DNA of 64,000 nucleotides. Origin: an uncultured Lachnospiraceae bacterium. GTDB lineage: Bacteria > Bacillota > Clostridia > Lachnospirales > Lachnospiraceae. The notes below the pieces were generated by a model. That model made no database searches. It had not been told where the DNA came from and saw nothing but the letters and a program-made list of their open reading frames with translations. The position numbers were made by a program, and so were the translations under genes. The stretch is from NCBI GenBank assembly GCA_934351255.1, contig CAKRJH010000002.1, positions 124,001-188,000 of the forward strand. Direction: 5' to 3'. This document shows positions 1 to 9,000 of this stretch, in pieces (positions within the stretch are counted from its first letter, which is position 1; every line of letters starts with the position of its first letter).

Positions 1-1173
1 ACCCTCAAAGTTTGTACAGATACTCATGACCTCACCGGTCGCTTTCATCTGGGTGGTCAGTGTTCTCTTGGCACTGATGAATTTGTCGAAAGGAAGTCTT
101 GGTATCTTTACCACACAGTAATCCAATGCAGGTTCAAAGCTGGCATACGTCTTTCCGGTTACGGCATTGGGAATCTCATCCAGTGTGTAGCCCAGCGCGA
201 TCTTGGCAGATACCTTAGCGATCGGATACCCGGTTGCCTTGGAAGCCAGCGCAGAGGAACGGCTCACACGAGGATTTACCTCGATGACACAATATTCAAA
301 AGAAGTCGGATGCAGGGCAAACTGCACGTTACATCCACCGGTCACACCCAGCTCGCTGATGATCTTGAGTGCGGAAGTACGAAGCATCTGATACTCTTTG
401 TCGGACAGAGTCTGGGACGGTGCCACAACAATACTGTCGCCGGTATGTACTCCTACCGGGTCCAGATTCTCCATATTACATACGGTAATGCAGTTTCCGT
501 TGGAATCACGCATTACCTCATACTCGATTTCTTTCCATCCTGCAATGCAGCGCTCCACAAGAACCTGTCCCACACGGGAAAGACGGAGCCCGTTTTCCAG
601 AATGTCGATCAGCTCCTGACGGTTATGTGCGATACCTCCACCGGAACCGCCCAATGTATAGGCAGGGCGAAGCACCACCGGATATCCGATCGTCTCTGCA
701 AATGCAATACCATCCTCAACATTTTCGACCAGTTCAGAAGGAGCACATGGCTCGCCGATACGTTCCATCAGGTCCTTGAACTCCTGACGTCCCTCGGCGT
801 TTCGGATCGTCTCTGCGGTAGTGCCCAGCAGTTTCACGCCGTGCGTGTCCAAAAAACCGGACTCTGCCAGTTCCATACCCAGGTTCAGGCCAGCCTGTCC
901 ACCCATGTTTGGAAGAAGACTGTCGGGCTTCTCGACCTCGATAATATGCTGAAGCACTTCCACAGTCAGTGGTTCAATGTACACCTTGTCTGCAATATCT
1001 TTGTCTGTCATGATGGTCGCCGGATTGGAGTTGACCAGAATAACCTCCATCCCCTCCTCTTTCAGAGAACGGCATGCCTGTGTTCCCGCATAATCAAACT
1101 CTGCGGCCTGGCCGATGACAATAGGACCAGAACCGATCACCATGACTCTCTTGATTCCTTCCATCTTTGGCAT
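1..1173 (-). CDS. carB: Carbamoyl-phosphate synthase large subunit (partial)
   Basis: This is the N-terminal 391 codons of CarB; the rest lies beyond the left edge of the window. CarB makes carbamoyl phosphate from bicarbonate, ATP and the ammonia delivered by CarA, for arginine and pyrimidine synthesis. The start reads MPKMEGIKRVMVIGSGP, the usual CarB N-terminus, followed by the ATP-grasp carboxyphosphate domain with GQAAEFDYAGTQA and VNSNPATIMTD. The frame is open to base 1, where VMSICTNFEG matches the junction with the oligomerisation domain near residue 385. The ATG at 1173 shares one base with the carA stop (TAATG), so translation is probably coupled. Identification is secure; the truncation is a window artefact. 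Confidence 0.96.
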   Translation of the reverse strand, partial: MPKMEGIKRVMVIGSGPIVIGQAAEFDYAGTQACRSLKEEGMEVILVNSNPATIMTDKDIADKVYIEPLTVEVLQHIIEVEKPDSLLPNMGGQAGLNLGMELAESGFLDTHGVKLLGTTAETIRNAEGRQEFKDLMERIGEPCAPSELVENVEDGIAFAETIGYPVVLRPAYTLGGSGGGIAHNRQELIDILENGLRLSRVGQVLVERCIAGWKEIEYEVMRDSNGNCITVCNMENLDPVGVHTGDSIVVAPSQTLSDKEYQMLRTSALKIISELGVTGGCNVQFALHPTSFEYCVIEVNPRVSRSSALASKATGYPIAKVSAKIALGYTLDEIPNAVTGKTYASFEPALDYCVVKIPRLPFDKFISAKRTLTTQMKATGEVMSICTNFEG

Positions 1174-2273
1174 TATTTCGTACCTCCCATCATGCTCATA
1201 AACTCATCAAACAACAGTTCTGAATCCTTCGGACCCGCATTGGCCTCCGGATGGAACTGTACGGTCTTCACATTCTTTCCGATGTACTCCACACCCTCGA
1301 TCGTCTTGTCATTGACATTGATAAACCATGGCTTGGCCACCGCCGGATCCAGGCTCTCAGAATCCACGACATAACCATGGTTCTGTGAGGAAATATACAC
1401 GCGGCGGTTTCTCAGATCCATAACCGGATGATTGGCGCCACGGTGACCGTATTTCATCTTGAACGTCTTAAATCCATGTGCTAATGCCATCAACTGATGT
1501 CCCAGACAGATGGCAAAGATCGGGATACCGGAATCCGCAAGGATCTTAACCTGTTCAATAATCTCGACACACTCTGCAGGATCTCCCGGTCCGTTAGTGA
1601 TCATGATGCCGTCCGGAGCGGCATTGATCACATCCTGTGCCTTGAAATCACATGGATATACATCCACGCTGCATCCACGGTTCAACAGGCAGCGGATGAT
1701 ATTATTCTTGGTACCCACGTCGATCATGGCCACCTTGTGCTCTACAGCAACCTCCTGGGATCCAAGATCTCCCGGTACATAACTTTCTTTTTCCTTACGG
1801 GACACTCTGGCTACCACACCCGTCACCCGGTACTCTTTGAGACGCGGAAGGATCTTTTCCAGATCATAACTCTCATCGGTGGTGATCATGCCATTCATGG
1901 TTCCCTTCTCACGCAGGATCTTGGTAAGTGCACGGGTATCAATGTTGTAGATTCCCGGAATCCCCTGCTCCTCGAGGAACTGCTGCAGGGAAGCCTCACT
2001 TCTGAAATTACTTGGCATGCGCGAAATTTCACGCATGATAAACCCATCCGGCCATGCCTGCTTTGATTCCATATCACTGTAACATACGCCGTAATTTCCG
2101 ATCAGAGGATACGTCATAGTCACAGCCTGCCCCGCATAACTGGGATCCGTCAGAACCTCTAAATATCCTGTCATAGATGTATTAAATACGATCTCACTGA
2201 TGATCTCTTTGTCGGCACCAACATGTTTGCCCTCAAAGACGGTACCATCTTCCAAAATAAGAAACGCTTTCAT
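1173..2273 (-). CDS. carA: Carbamoyl-phosphate synthase small (glutaminase) subunit
   Basis: CarA is the class I glutamine amidotransferase subunit that hydrolyses glutamine and passes ammonia to CarB. The 366-residue protein has the usual N-terminal CPSase small-chain domain and a C-terminal GATase domain with the nucleophile Cys256 in ICLGHQLMALAHG and the His341/Glu343 pair in FHPEANAGP. An upstream in-frame ATG at 2285 would add four residues, but MKAFLILEDG is the family start and its ATG overlaps the stop of the ANTAR gene by one base. The gene sits in an apparent operon glnA-like, ANTAR regulator, carA, carB, all reading from the promoter at 4266-4294. Linking carAB to a nitrogen-type regulator rather than to a pyrimidine attenuator is notable; I see no PyrR-type leader. 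Confidence 0.97.
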   Translation of the reverse strand: MKAFLILEDGTVFEGKHVGADKEIISEIVFNTSMTGYLEVLTDPSYAGQAVTMTYPLIGNYGVCYSDMESKQAWPDGFIMREISRMPSNFRSEASLQQFLEEQGIPGIYNIDTRALTKILREKGTMNGMITTDESYDLEKILPRLKEYRVTGVVARVSRKEKESYVPGDLGSQEVAVEHKVAMIDVGTKNNIIRCLLNRGCSVDVYPCDFKAQDVINAAPDGIMITNGPGDPAECVEIIEQVKILADSGIPIFAICLGHQLMALAHGFKTFKMKYGHRGANHPVMDLRNRRVYISSQNHGYVVDSESLDPAVAKPWFINVNDKTIEGVEYIGKNVKTVQFHPEANAGPKDSELLFDEFMSMMGGTK

Positions 2274-2833
2274 TAAATATCCCATTCCTTTCCATTCAGT
2301 TCTAAAATCATCTCCGCAGTCTCTACCAGATTGGTAGCACTGTCCATACTTGTCTTCTGTATATATCGATGAGCTTCCTCCTCGGTCATCCGGTTGCGCT
2401 CCATCAATAACTCTTTTGCCGCCGTCAGAATGCGCATCTCACTTTCGCTGCGCACCTTCGGCTTTCTTTTCTGCTTCTTTTTCCAGCGGTAAAACTGTGC
2501 CATCATCATTTCCAGGGTATTTAACAGATCCTGGACTTTGAGCGGCATCGGGAGGGAAACCACGCCCTCCGGAGTCCCATCCATCAATTTGGTAGGCGAA
2601 GCCAGCAGCAGTATTTGAAATCCCCGCGGAAGATAGTCATTGATCTCGGAATAATGCATGTCAGAGAAGCGGTATCCACTGATCACAATGCCTCCGTCCA
2701 ATGTATTGACTGCGCTGACGATCTGTGCTCCGGTGTCGCAGACCAGAGACACATCATATCCATTGCGAAGCAGAAGCTTTTTCAAATTTCTTGCATCGTC
2801 CAGTTTTGGAAATGCAATAATAATGTCTGCCAT
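2273..2833 (-). CDS. ANTAR-domain regulator with degenerate receiver domain
   Basis: This 186-residue protein has a receiver-like N-terminus (residues 1-110), a basic linker (KKKQKRKPK) and a C-terminal ANTAR RNA-binding domain (about 128-182) with the family pattern AKELLMER, MTEEEAHRYIQK and MDSATNLVETAEMIL. ANTAR proteins bind paired hexaloop hairpins in nascent RNA and prevent termination, often at nitrogen genes. The receiver part looks inactive: where the phospho-acceptor Asp is expected after strand beta-3 the protein reads IVISGYRF, the acidic pair near the N-terminus is not in place, and the conserved Lys-Pro is replaced (SLPMPLKV). So phosphorylation control is unlikely; ligand or partner binding is an inference. 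It has a good AGGAGG ribosome site and lies between the glutamine-synthetase-like gene and carA, with no terminator in between. No histidine kinase gene is adjacent. Confidence 0.9.
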   Translation of the reverse strand: MADIIIAFPKLDDARNLKKLLLRNGYDVSLVCDTGAQIVSAVNTLDGGIVISGYRFSDMHYSEINDYLPRGFQILLLASPTKLMDGTPEGVVSLPMPLKVQDLLNTLEMMMAQFYRWKKKQKRKPKVRSESEMRILTAAKELLMERNRMTEEEAHRYIQKTSMDSATNLVETAEMILELNGKEWDI

Positions 2834-2887
2834 AGGAAAGCCTCCTGCTATCTAGTAAACAATCTGCAAGTCATTCTGTCCGGTCAA

Positions 2888-4201
2888 TTAGATCGTTCCC
2901 AGATATTTATGGGTCTCCCAAGCGGTCACCTGCTGACAATATTCATTCCACTCCTTATCTTTGGAAGTGATCAGGTGATGCGAAATATGTTCTCCGAGCA
3001 CCTCATGCAAAAAGGCATCATCCCGGAACCTTCCCACTGCTTCGTGAAGGGTTCTCGGAAGTCTCTCACACTGTGCAAGTTCCTCCGGTGTCATGCGATC
3101 CATACAGGCCGGATGCTGCATGTGCTGGCGGATGCCCTCCATACCGGCTGCCAGACAGGCCGCGATCACCAGGTATGGATTGGCTGCACCATCCGGGCTC
3201 CTAAGCAGGATTCTTCCGCCATCTCCTCCGATCGATGTCAGGCGGATCAGCGGCGAGGTATTGTGCGCTGACCAACTGATATTGACCGGTGCCAGATATC
3301 CCGGAATCAGACGCTTGTACGAATTGACCAGCGGATTATTGATCAGGGACATACTGCCAATATGCTGGAGGATTCCCGTCATAAACTCATATCCCAGTCC
3401 ACTGATGCCCAGCGGATCCTGCGGATCACTGAAGACATTCTGTCCGTCCTTCTGCAGAGAAAACGCATAATGTGCGCCGGACCCCTTCAACTGTCCTCTC
3501 GGTTTAGGCATAAAAGTAGCATGCAGACCATGTCTCTTGGCCACGGTACGGACAACCAGTCTGGTCGTCATGATATCGTCCGCCAATGTCAAAGCGTCCC
3601 CATGCTGTAAATTCAAAACATGCTGCGCAGCCTCATCGGAATGATAAGACCCCGTCACCTCAATTCCCATATCAGAGAGGTACAACACCATATCACGGCG
3701 GGCATTCTCTCCACAGTCTGCCGGCCCAACATCAAAATAGCCGCCCTTTTCACTGGAATGATTCGTCGGCTCTCCGTTCTCCCCCAGATCAAACAGGAAA
3801 AATTCATTTTTAAGAGCCACTTCCAGATCATAGCCCATTTCCTTTGCCTGCTTGAGGGTTCGCTTTAATATATAACGTCCGTCTCCAATAAATGGGGTGC
3901 CGTCCGGTTTGACCACATCACAGATGAATCTGGCCACTTTGCCATGCTGGGGTCTCCACGGAAATACCACAAAGGTATCCAGATCCGGAATCAGAAACAG
4001 CTCTTCATATCCTTCTCCGCAAAATCCATCGATCGCTGCACAGTCAAACTTGCAGCTTCCATCCAAAATATACGACAGCTGGTCCACTGTCGTAGCCATG
4101 TTCTTCAGGTTACCGGCGATATCCGTAAACTGAAGGCGAATAAACTCAATGTCTTCTTCTTCAATCATGTCAATAATATCTTCTCTAGTATATTTAGCCA
4201 C
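2888..4201 (-). CDS. glnA: Glutamine synthetase type I-like protein with degenerate active site
   Basis: The 437-residue protein aligns end to end with type I glutamine synthetase (MAKYTREDI, FIRLQFTDI, GKVARFICD, HGLHATFMPKP, NPLVNSYKRLIPGY, ANPYLVIAACLAAG). Several catalytic positions are changed. Against the B. subtilis enzyme the metal-site motif GPEPEF reads ALKNEF (first Glu is Lys131, Glu133 kept), HHEVAPGQHEI reads YHSDEAAQHVL (both Glu lost: Ser188 and Val195), the flap PGYEAP reads PGYLAP (Leu303), NRSP reads NTSP (Thr315) and RVEVRS reads RILLRS (Leu332); His244 is kept. Four of six metal ligands plus the flap Glu are therefore missing, so glutamine synthesis is unlikely. A regulatory or sensing role beside the ANTAR protein is inference. 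The start is GTG with AGGAGG eight bases upstream, behind a consensus promoter at 4266-4294. Confidence 0.9.
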   Translation of the reverse strand: MAKYTREDIIDMIEEEDIEFIRLQFTDIAGNLKNMATTVDQLSYILDGSCKFDCAAIDGFCGEGYEELFLIPDLDTFVVFPWRPQHGKVARFICDVVKPDGTPFIGDGRYILKRTLKQAKEMGYDLEVALKNEFFLFDLGENGEPTNHSSEKGGYFDVGPADCGENARRDMVLYLSDMGIEVTGSYHSDEAAQHVLNLQHGDALTLADDIMTTRLVVRTVAKRHGLHATFMPKPRGQLKGSGAHYAFSLQKDGQNVFSDPQDPLGISGLGYEFMTGILQHIGSMSLINNPLVNSYKRLIPGYLAPVNISWSAHNTSPLIRLTSIGGDGGRILLRSPDGAANPYLVIAACLAAGMEGIRQHMQHPACMDRMTPEELAQCERLPRTLHEAVGRFRDDAFLHEVLGEHISHHLITSKDKEWNEYCQQVTAWETHKYLGTI

Positions 4202-4265
4202 GGTAATATCCTCCTTCTATGCAGTCACCTGCACATTTTTAATCTACATTTATGCAAATCATCTT

Positions 4266-4294
4266 ATTATATACTTAAATCGTTACAGTGTCAA
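4266..4294 (-). promoter_or_regulatory. Sigma-A promoter of the glnA-like/ANTAR/carAB operon
   Basis: On the minus strand TTGACA (4289-4294) and TATAAT (4266-4271) are separated by exactly 17 bases, a full consensus match. Transcription should begin near 4259, giving a leader of about 58 bases that contains a small TGCAG/CTGCA hairpin but no terminator. This appears to be the only promoter for the four genes down to carB. Confidence 0.85.
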
Positions 4295-4302
4295 AATATT
4301 TC

Positions 4303-4350
4303 CAAAAAAATATCATACTTTCCGGAAATTTTTCTGAAAAGTATGATATT
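4303..4350 (-). terminator. Terminator after gltD
   Basis: A 14-bp stem (4309-4322 with 4336-4350, one bulge) carrying the gltD stop-proximal sequence is followed on the minus strand by seven T residues. It ends the gltB-gltD transcript eight bases past the gltD stop and sits directly upstream of the next operon's promoter. Confidence 0.85.
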
Positions 4351-4357
4351 GGTAGGT

Positions 4358-5839
4358 TTACTCCAGGTTTGTGTATCCCATCAGGTACTCATCCACCTCT
4401 CTGGCCACATCTCGTCCCTCTCGGATGCCCCAGACAACCAGAGACTGACCGCGGTGCATGTCACCTGCAACAAAGACTTTGTCCACGCTTGTCTTATGAT
4501 GCCCCGGCTCTGTCTCAACATTGGTACGGGCATTGAGTTTGACGTCAAATGCTTTGGCCACATACTCCTGCGTTCCCAGAAATCCTGCTGCGATCAGGAC
4601 AATGTCAGCGTCCACTTCGTATTCACTTCCCGGAATCTCCTTCATATTCATACGACCGGTCTTCGGATCGCGGACCGCCTCCAGCTTAACCAGTTTTACT
4701 TTCTTTAATACTCCTGATTTGTCAGCGATAAACTCCTTGACAGTCTGCTGATAGACACGTGGATCATGACCATATACAGCAATCGCTTCCTCCTGGCCAT
4801 AATCCGTCTTACAGACTCTTGGCCACTCCGGCCATGGATTATTCTGTGCTCTCTGATCCGGAAGTTTCGGCATCATCTCGATCTGCATCACAGATTTTGC
4901 TCCCTGACGCACTGCGGTTCCGACACAGTCATTACCGGTATCACCACCGCCGATGACAATGACATTTTTCCCTTTGGTATCAACCCAGCCGGCCGTCTTT
5001 CCGGTCAGCACATGCTTGGTGGATCTGGTCAGGAAGTCTACGGCAAAGTAAATCCCCTGTGCCTCACGGCCGGGTGCCTTAATATCTCTCGGATTGGATG
5101 CTCCACAGGCAAGAACCACACAGTCATACTCTTTGAGCAGATCCGCCGCCTTGACATCCTTCCCCACATTGGCATTGACCACAAATTTAACACCTTCTGC
5201 CTCCATCACGCGCTGCTTGCGGTCAATCACCCATTTTTCCAGTTTCATATTCGGAATACCATACATCAGCAATCCGCCGATATGGTCATTTCTCTCAAAG
5301 ACGGTCACAGTATGTCCACGGTGATTCAACTGATCTGCCGCAGCCAGACCGGAAGGGCCTGACCCAATGACCGCAATCTTCTTTTCGGTCCGCGTCTTTG
5401 GCGGAACCGGTTCCATCAGACCGTGTCCGTAGCCGTACTCCACGATCGCATTTTCATTAGCCTTACAGGTCACCGGCGTATCGTTGAGACCGCAGGTACA
5501 GGCAGCCTCGCACAATGCAGGACACACACGCGAGGTAAACTCCGGAAAATTATTGGTGTGACGAAGCATCTGCAATGCCTTCTGATAATTTCCACGGTAG
5601 ATCAGATCATTCCACTCCGGCACCAGATTGTTCAGCGGGCAGCCGGAAGCCATCCCTCCGATCATACAGCCGGACTGGCAGAATGGCACGCCGCAGTTCA
5701 TGCAGCGTGATGCCTGAACCTTTCTGTCTTTTTCACTCATCGGTGTGTGGAATTCCTTGAAGTTTTTGATACGCTTCAGCGGCTCCACTGCCATATTATC
5801 TTTTCTCTCATATTCCATAAAGCCCGTAGGTTTTCCCAT
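4358..5839 (-). CDS. gltD: Glutamate synthase small subunit
   Basis: GltD carries electrons from NADPH to the large GOGAT subunit, which uses them to make two glutamates from glutamine and 2-oxoglutarate. The 493-residue protein has the N-terminal ferredoxin-like domain with two cysteine clusters (CMNCGVPFCQSGC at 47-58 and CPALCEAACTCG around 106-117), an FAD motif VIGSGPSGLAAA (157-168) and a second dinucleotide motif VIVIGGGDTGND (293-304). I chose the ATG at 5839 (MGKPTGFMEY, the family start) over the ATG at 5851, because the GGAGG ribosome site overlaps the earlier codon. Unusually it is separated from gltB by about 186 bases containing a highly structured element. It is followed by a strong terminator. 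Confidence 0.96.
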   Translation of the reverse strand: MGKPTGFMEYERKDNMAVEPLKRIKNFKEFHTPMSEKDRKVQASRCMNCGVPFCQSGCMIGGMASGCPLNNLVPEWNDLIYRGNYQKALQMLRHTNNFPEFTSRVCPALCEAACTCGLNDTPVTCKANENAIVEYGYGHGLMEPVPPKTRTEKKIAVIGSGPSGLAAADQLNHRGHTVTVFERNDHIGGLLMYGIPNMKLEKWVIDRKQRVMEAEGVKFVVNANVGKDVKAADLLKEYDCVVLACGASNPRDIKAPGREAQGIYFAVDFLTRSTKHVLTGKTAGWVDTKGKNVIVIGGGDTGNDCVGTAVRQGAKSVMQIEMMPKLPDQRAQNNPWPEWPRVCKTDYGQEEAIAVYGHDPRVYQQTVKEFIADKSGVLKKVKLVKLEAVRDPKTGRMNMKEIPGSEYEVDADIVLIAAGFLGTQEYVAKAFDVKLNARTNVETEPGHHKTSVDKVFVAGDMHRGQSLVVWGIREGRDVAREVDEYLMGYTNLE

Positions 5840-5842
5840 GTT

Positions 5843-6011
5843 AACCTCCATTCCGCAGACGCCCAGCGTCGAAGGACCGCGAGCAAAATGTCAGATTCTG
5901 CTCTGCGATCAAGGCTACTTTGTGGCGCCTGCGGCACAAATAGCCCATGCGAAAAATACTGCATCAGCGGTATTTTTCACGCCAACCTCCATTCCGGAGC
6001 GTTTCAGCTCC
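5843..6011 (-). other. Structured, direct-repeat-flanked element between gltB and gltD
   Basis: A 13-base direct repeat (aacctccattccg) lies at 5843-5855 and 5984-5996, 141 bases apart; on the minus strand each copy contains a GGAATGGAGG ribosome-binding sequence. Five hairpins are packed in and beside it: 5858-5870 (gacgc/gcgtc), 5881-5903 (gagca.aat/att.tgctc), 5913-5945 (ggcta.tttgtg/cacaaa.tagcc), 5951-5978 (gaaaaatac/gtatttttc) and 5996-6011 (ggagc/gctcc). After the upstream copy a 21-25 codon frame opens (VKNTADAVFF...) and ends in TAG. This looks like an inserted intergenic repeat that duplicated the gltD ribosome site, or a structured RNA setting the gltB:gltD ratio. I cannot tell which. 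Confidence 0.7.
5987..6005 (-). repeat. 19-bp repeat shared with the hisG upstream region (copy 1)
   Basis: The plus-strand sequence ctccattccggagcgtttc at 5987-6005 is identical to 58056-58074. In both places the minus strand gives a GGAGC/GCTCC- or GAGCG/CGCTC-type hairpin followed at once by a GGAATGGAG ribosome-binding sequence. An exact 19-base match between two unlinked leaders suggests a dispersed element or a shared control site. Confidence 0.75.
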
Positions 6012-6025
6012 ACGTTGCATATCAT

Positions 6026-9000
6026 TTATGCGTTGTTTTTATGTGCATAAAACGCCTCGATCTGCGCCTGTTCGTAACTGAGTCCGTGTTCTTCCATCTG
6101 CGCGATCAACTGCAGCATATGTGCATAATCATATGCAATGATCTTCTTAAACTTTGGAAGATACTCACTGAAGTTCTCCAGGATCTCTTTTGCCTTTGCA
6201 GAACCGGTCGCCTCCACGTGCTCTTTGATCATCTGTTTGAGTTCCTGCACATCGTATTTATCACTGACAACCTCAGAGGAAACCAGCGCTTTATTCAGTC
6301 TCAGATACAGGCTGCTGTCCTCATCCAGAACGTAGGCCACACCGCCACTCATGCCGGCAGCAAAGTTCTTGCCGGTCGGTCCCAGAACAACCACACGTCC
6401 ACCGGTCATGTACTCACAGCCGTGGTCACCGACACCCTCTACAACCGCATATGCACCGGAGTTTCTGACACAGAATCTCTCACCGGCAATACCATTGATA
6501 AATGCCTTTCCACTGGTCGCTCCGTAGAGAGCGACATTGCCGACAATGATATTTTCCTCGGCCTTGAATCTGCTTCCCTCCGGAGGATAAACCACAATCT
6601 TTCCACCGGATAATCCCTTGCCAAGATAATCATTGGAATCACCTACCAGTTTCAATGTCAGCCCCTTCGGGATGAAGGCACCGAAACTCTGTCCGCCGCT
6701 TCCATGACACTCAATGGTAATCGTATCCTCATCCAGAGTATCGGAAAAACGCTTCGTGATCTCTGACCCGAGGATTGTTCCCAGGGTACGGTCAATATTA
6801 TCTACATTTACCTGAAGTTCGGCCTTCTGACCGGTCTGTAACGACTTCTTCAATTTTGGAAGGAATGTCTTCTCATCAATCGTATTCTCCAGTTTGAAAT
6901 CATACACATCCTTCGGATTGAATTTATTGTTTTTATGAAGAGACGCAAAGGTAGAGTCCAAAACTTTGGACAGGTCCACACGCTTGGCATACTCTGCCGC
7001 CTCGCCGGACAGTTCCCGTCTTTTCAGAAGATCGGTACGGCCTACCAGATCATCGACCTTCTTGATGCCCAGAGCTGCCATATATTCACGCAGTTCCTGC
7101 GCGATAAATTTCATAAAGTTTTCCACATATTCCGGCTTTCCGCGAAATCTCTTGCGCAGCTCCGGATTCTGGGTAGCTACGCCCACCGGACAGGTATCCA
7201 GATTGCAGACACGCATCATCACACACCCCATGGTTACCAGAGGTGCTGTTGCAAAACCAAACTCCTCGGCGCCGAGCATTGCGGCAATAGCAACATCACG
7301 GCCGGTCATCAGTTTACCATCTGTCTCGATGCGGACTCTGGAACGAAGGCCGTTCATGATCAGGGTCTGATGTGTCTCAGCAAGTCCGAGTTCCCACGGA
7401 AGTCCGGCATTGTAGATGGAGCTTCTCGGAGCAGCTCCGGTACCTCCGTCATATCCGGAGATCAGGATGACTGCCGCGCCGGCTTTTGCCACACCGGCAG
7501 CGACCGTGCCCACGCCTGCCTCAGAAACCAGTTTCACAGAGATCCGCGCTTCCTTGTTACTGTTCTTGAGATCGTAGATCAACTGGGCAAGATCCTCGAT
7601 GGAATAAATATCGTGATGTGGCGGTGGAGAGATCAGGCTGACACCCGGTGTCGAATGTCTGGTCTTGGCAATCCATGGATATACCTTTCCTCCCGGAAGA
7701 TGTCCACCTTCTCCCGGCTTGGCTCCCTGCGCCATCTTGATCTGAATCTCCTTGGCACTGACCAGATATCGTGAAGTTACACCAAATCGTCCGGATGCCA
7801 CCTGCTTGATCGCAGAACAGCGATCCTCCGGGGTGCCCGCAGTCATCAGCCTCTCAAGGCTCTCACCACCCTCACCGCTGTTGCTCTTTCCATGAAGATG
7901 GTTCATTGCGATGGCCAACGTTTCATGTGCCTCCTGGGAAATAGATCCGTAAGACATGGCACCGGTCTTAAATCTCTTGACGATCTCATCGACACTCTCG
8001 ACCTCGTCGATCGGAATGCCCTTCTTTGGATATTTGAAATCCAGAAGGCTTCGCAGATTCATCTGCGTTTCCTTCTCGTCAATGCATTTGGAATACATCT
8101 TAAACAACTCATAATTGCCGGTCCAGGTAGACTGCTGTAACAGATGGATCGTCTCCGGATTATACAGATGTTCCTCCTGATGTCCCCTGGCCTTGTGCTG
8201 ACCACGGCTCTCGATCGTCAGGTCCACACCCAGATCCAGCGGATCAAAGGCCTTGGTGTGCTGTTCATCGATGGATGCCTCAATATCTGCCAGTGTGATT
8301 CCACCCACACGGCTTACCGTATCCGGGAAGTATGCGTCGATCACTTCTTTGGAGATGCCAATGGCCTCAAAGATCTTGGATCCCTGATAAGACTGAATGG
8401 TAGAAATACCCATCTTGGAAGCAATCTTTACAATGCCGTGAAGCACTGCATTGTCATAATCAGATACCGCCGCATAGTAATCTTTATCCAGCAGATTGCT
8501 GTTGATCAGCTCACGGATCGTATCATGCGCCAGATATGGATTGACTGCAGATGCGCCGTAACCCAGCAGAGTAGCAAAATGATGTACCTCGCGAGGTTCC
8601 GCTGTCTCCAGGATCACTGACATGCTGGTTCTTCTCTTGGTCGTGACCAGATGTTGCTGCATGGCGGATACGGCGAGCAGGGAAGGAATGGCCAGATGAT
8701 ATTCATCCACACCACGGTCACTTAAAATCAGGATATTGCATCCTTCCTTGTGCGCGCGGTCTGCCTCCAGACAGAGTCTGTCAATGGCTTTCTTCAGGGA
8801 TGTGTTCTTATAATAGGTGATCGGAAGCACCTCGCACTTAAATCCCTCTTTGTTCATGTGTTTGATCTTGAGCAGATCGGTATCATTTAAGATCGGATTA
8901 TGTATTTTTAAGACATTACAGTTCTCAGCCTTTTCCTCCAGCAGGTTTCCGTCCTCACCAATGTAGACGCTGGTGGAAGTGACAATCTCCTCACGGATCG

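Noticed and set aside
310..1374. 354-codon open frame on the plus strand
   Set aside because: It is antisense to carB/carA, which have full family motifs; the product has no recognisable domain and is rich in Cys, His and Ser as expected from a shadow frame.
4202..4265. ANTAR hairpin pair in the glnA-like leader
   Set aside because: Only one small stem (TGCAG/CTGCA) is visible, its loop does not fit, and no terminator follows.
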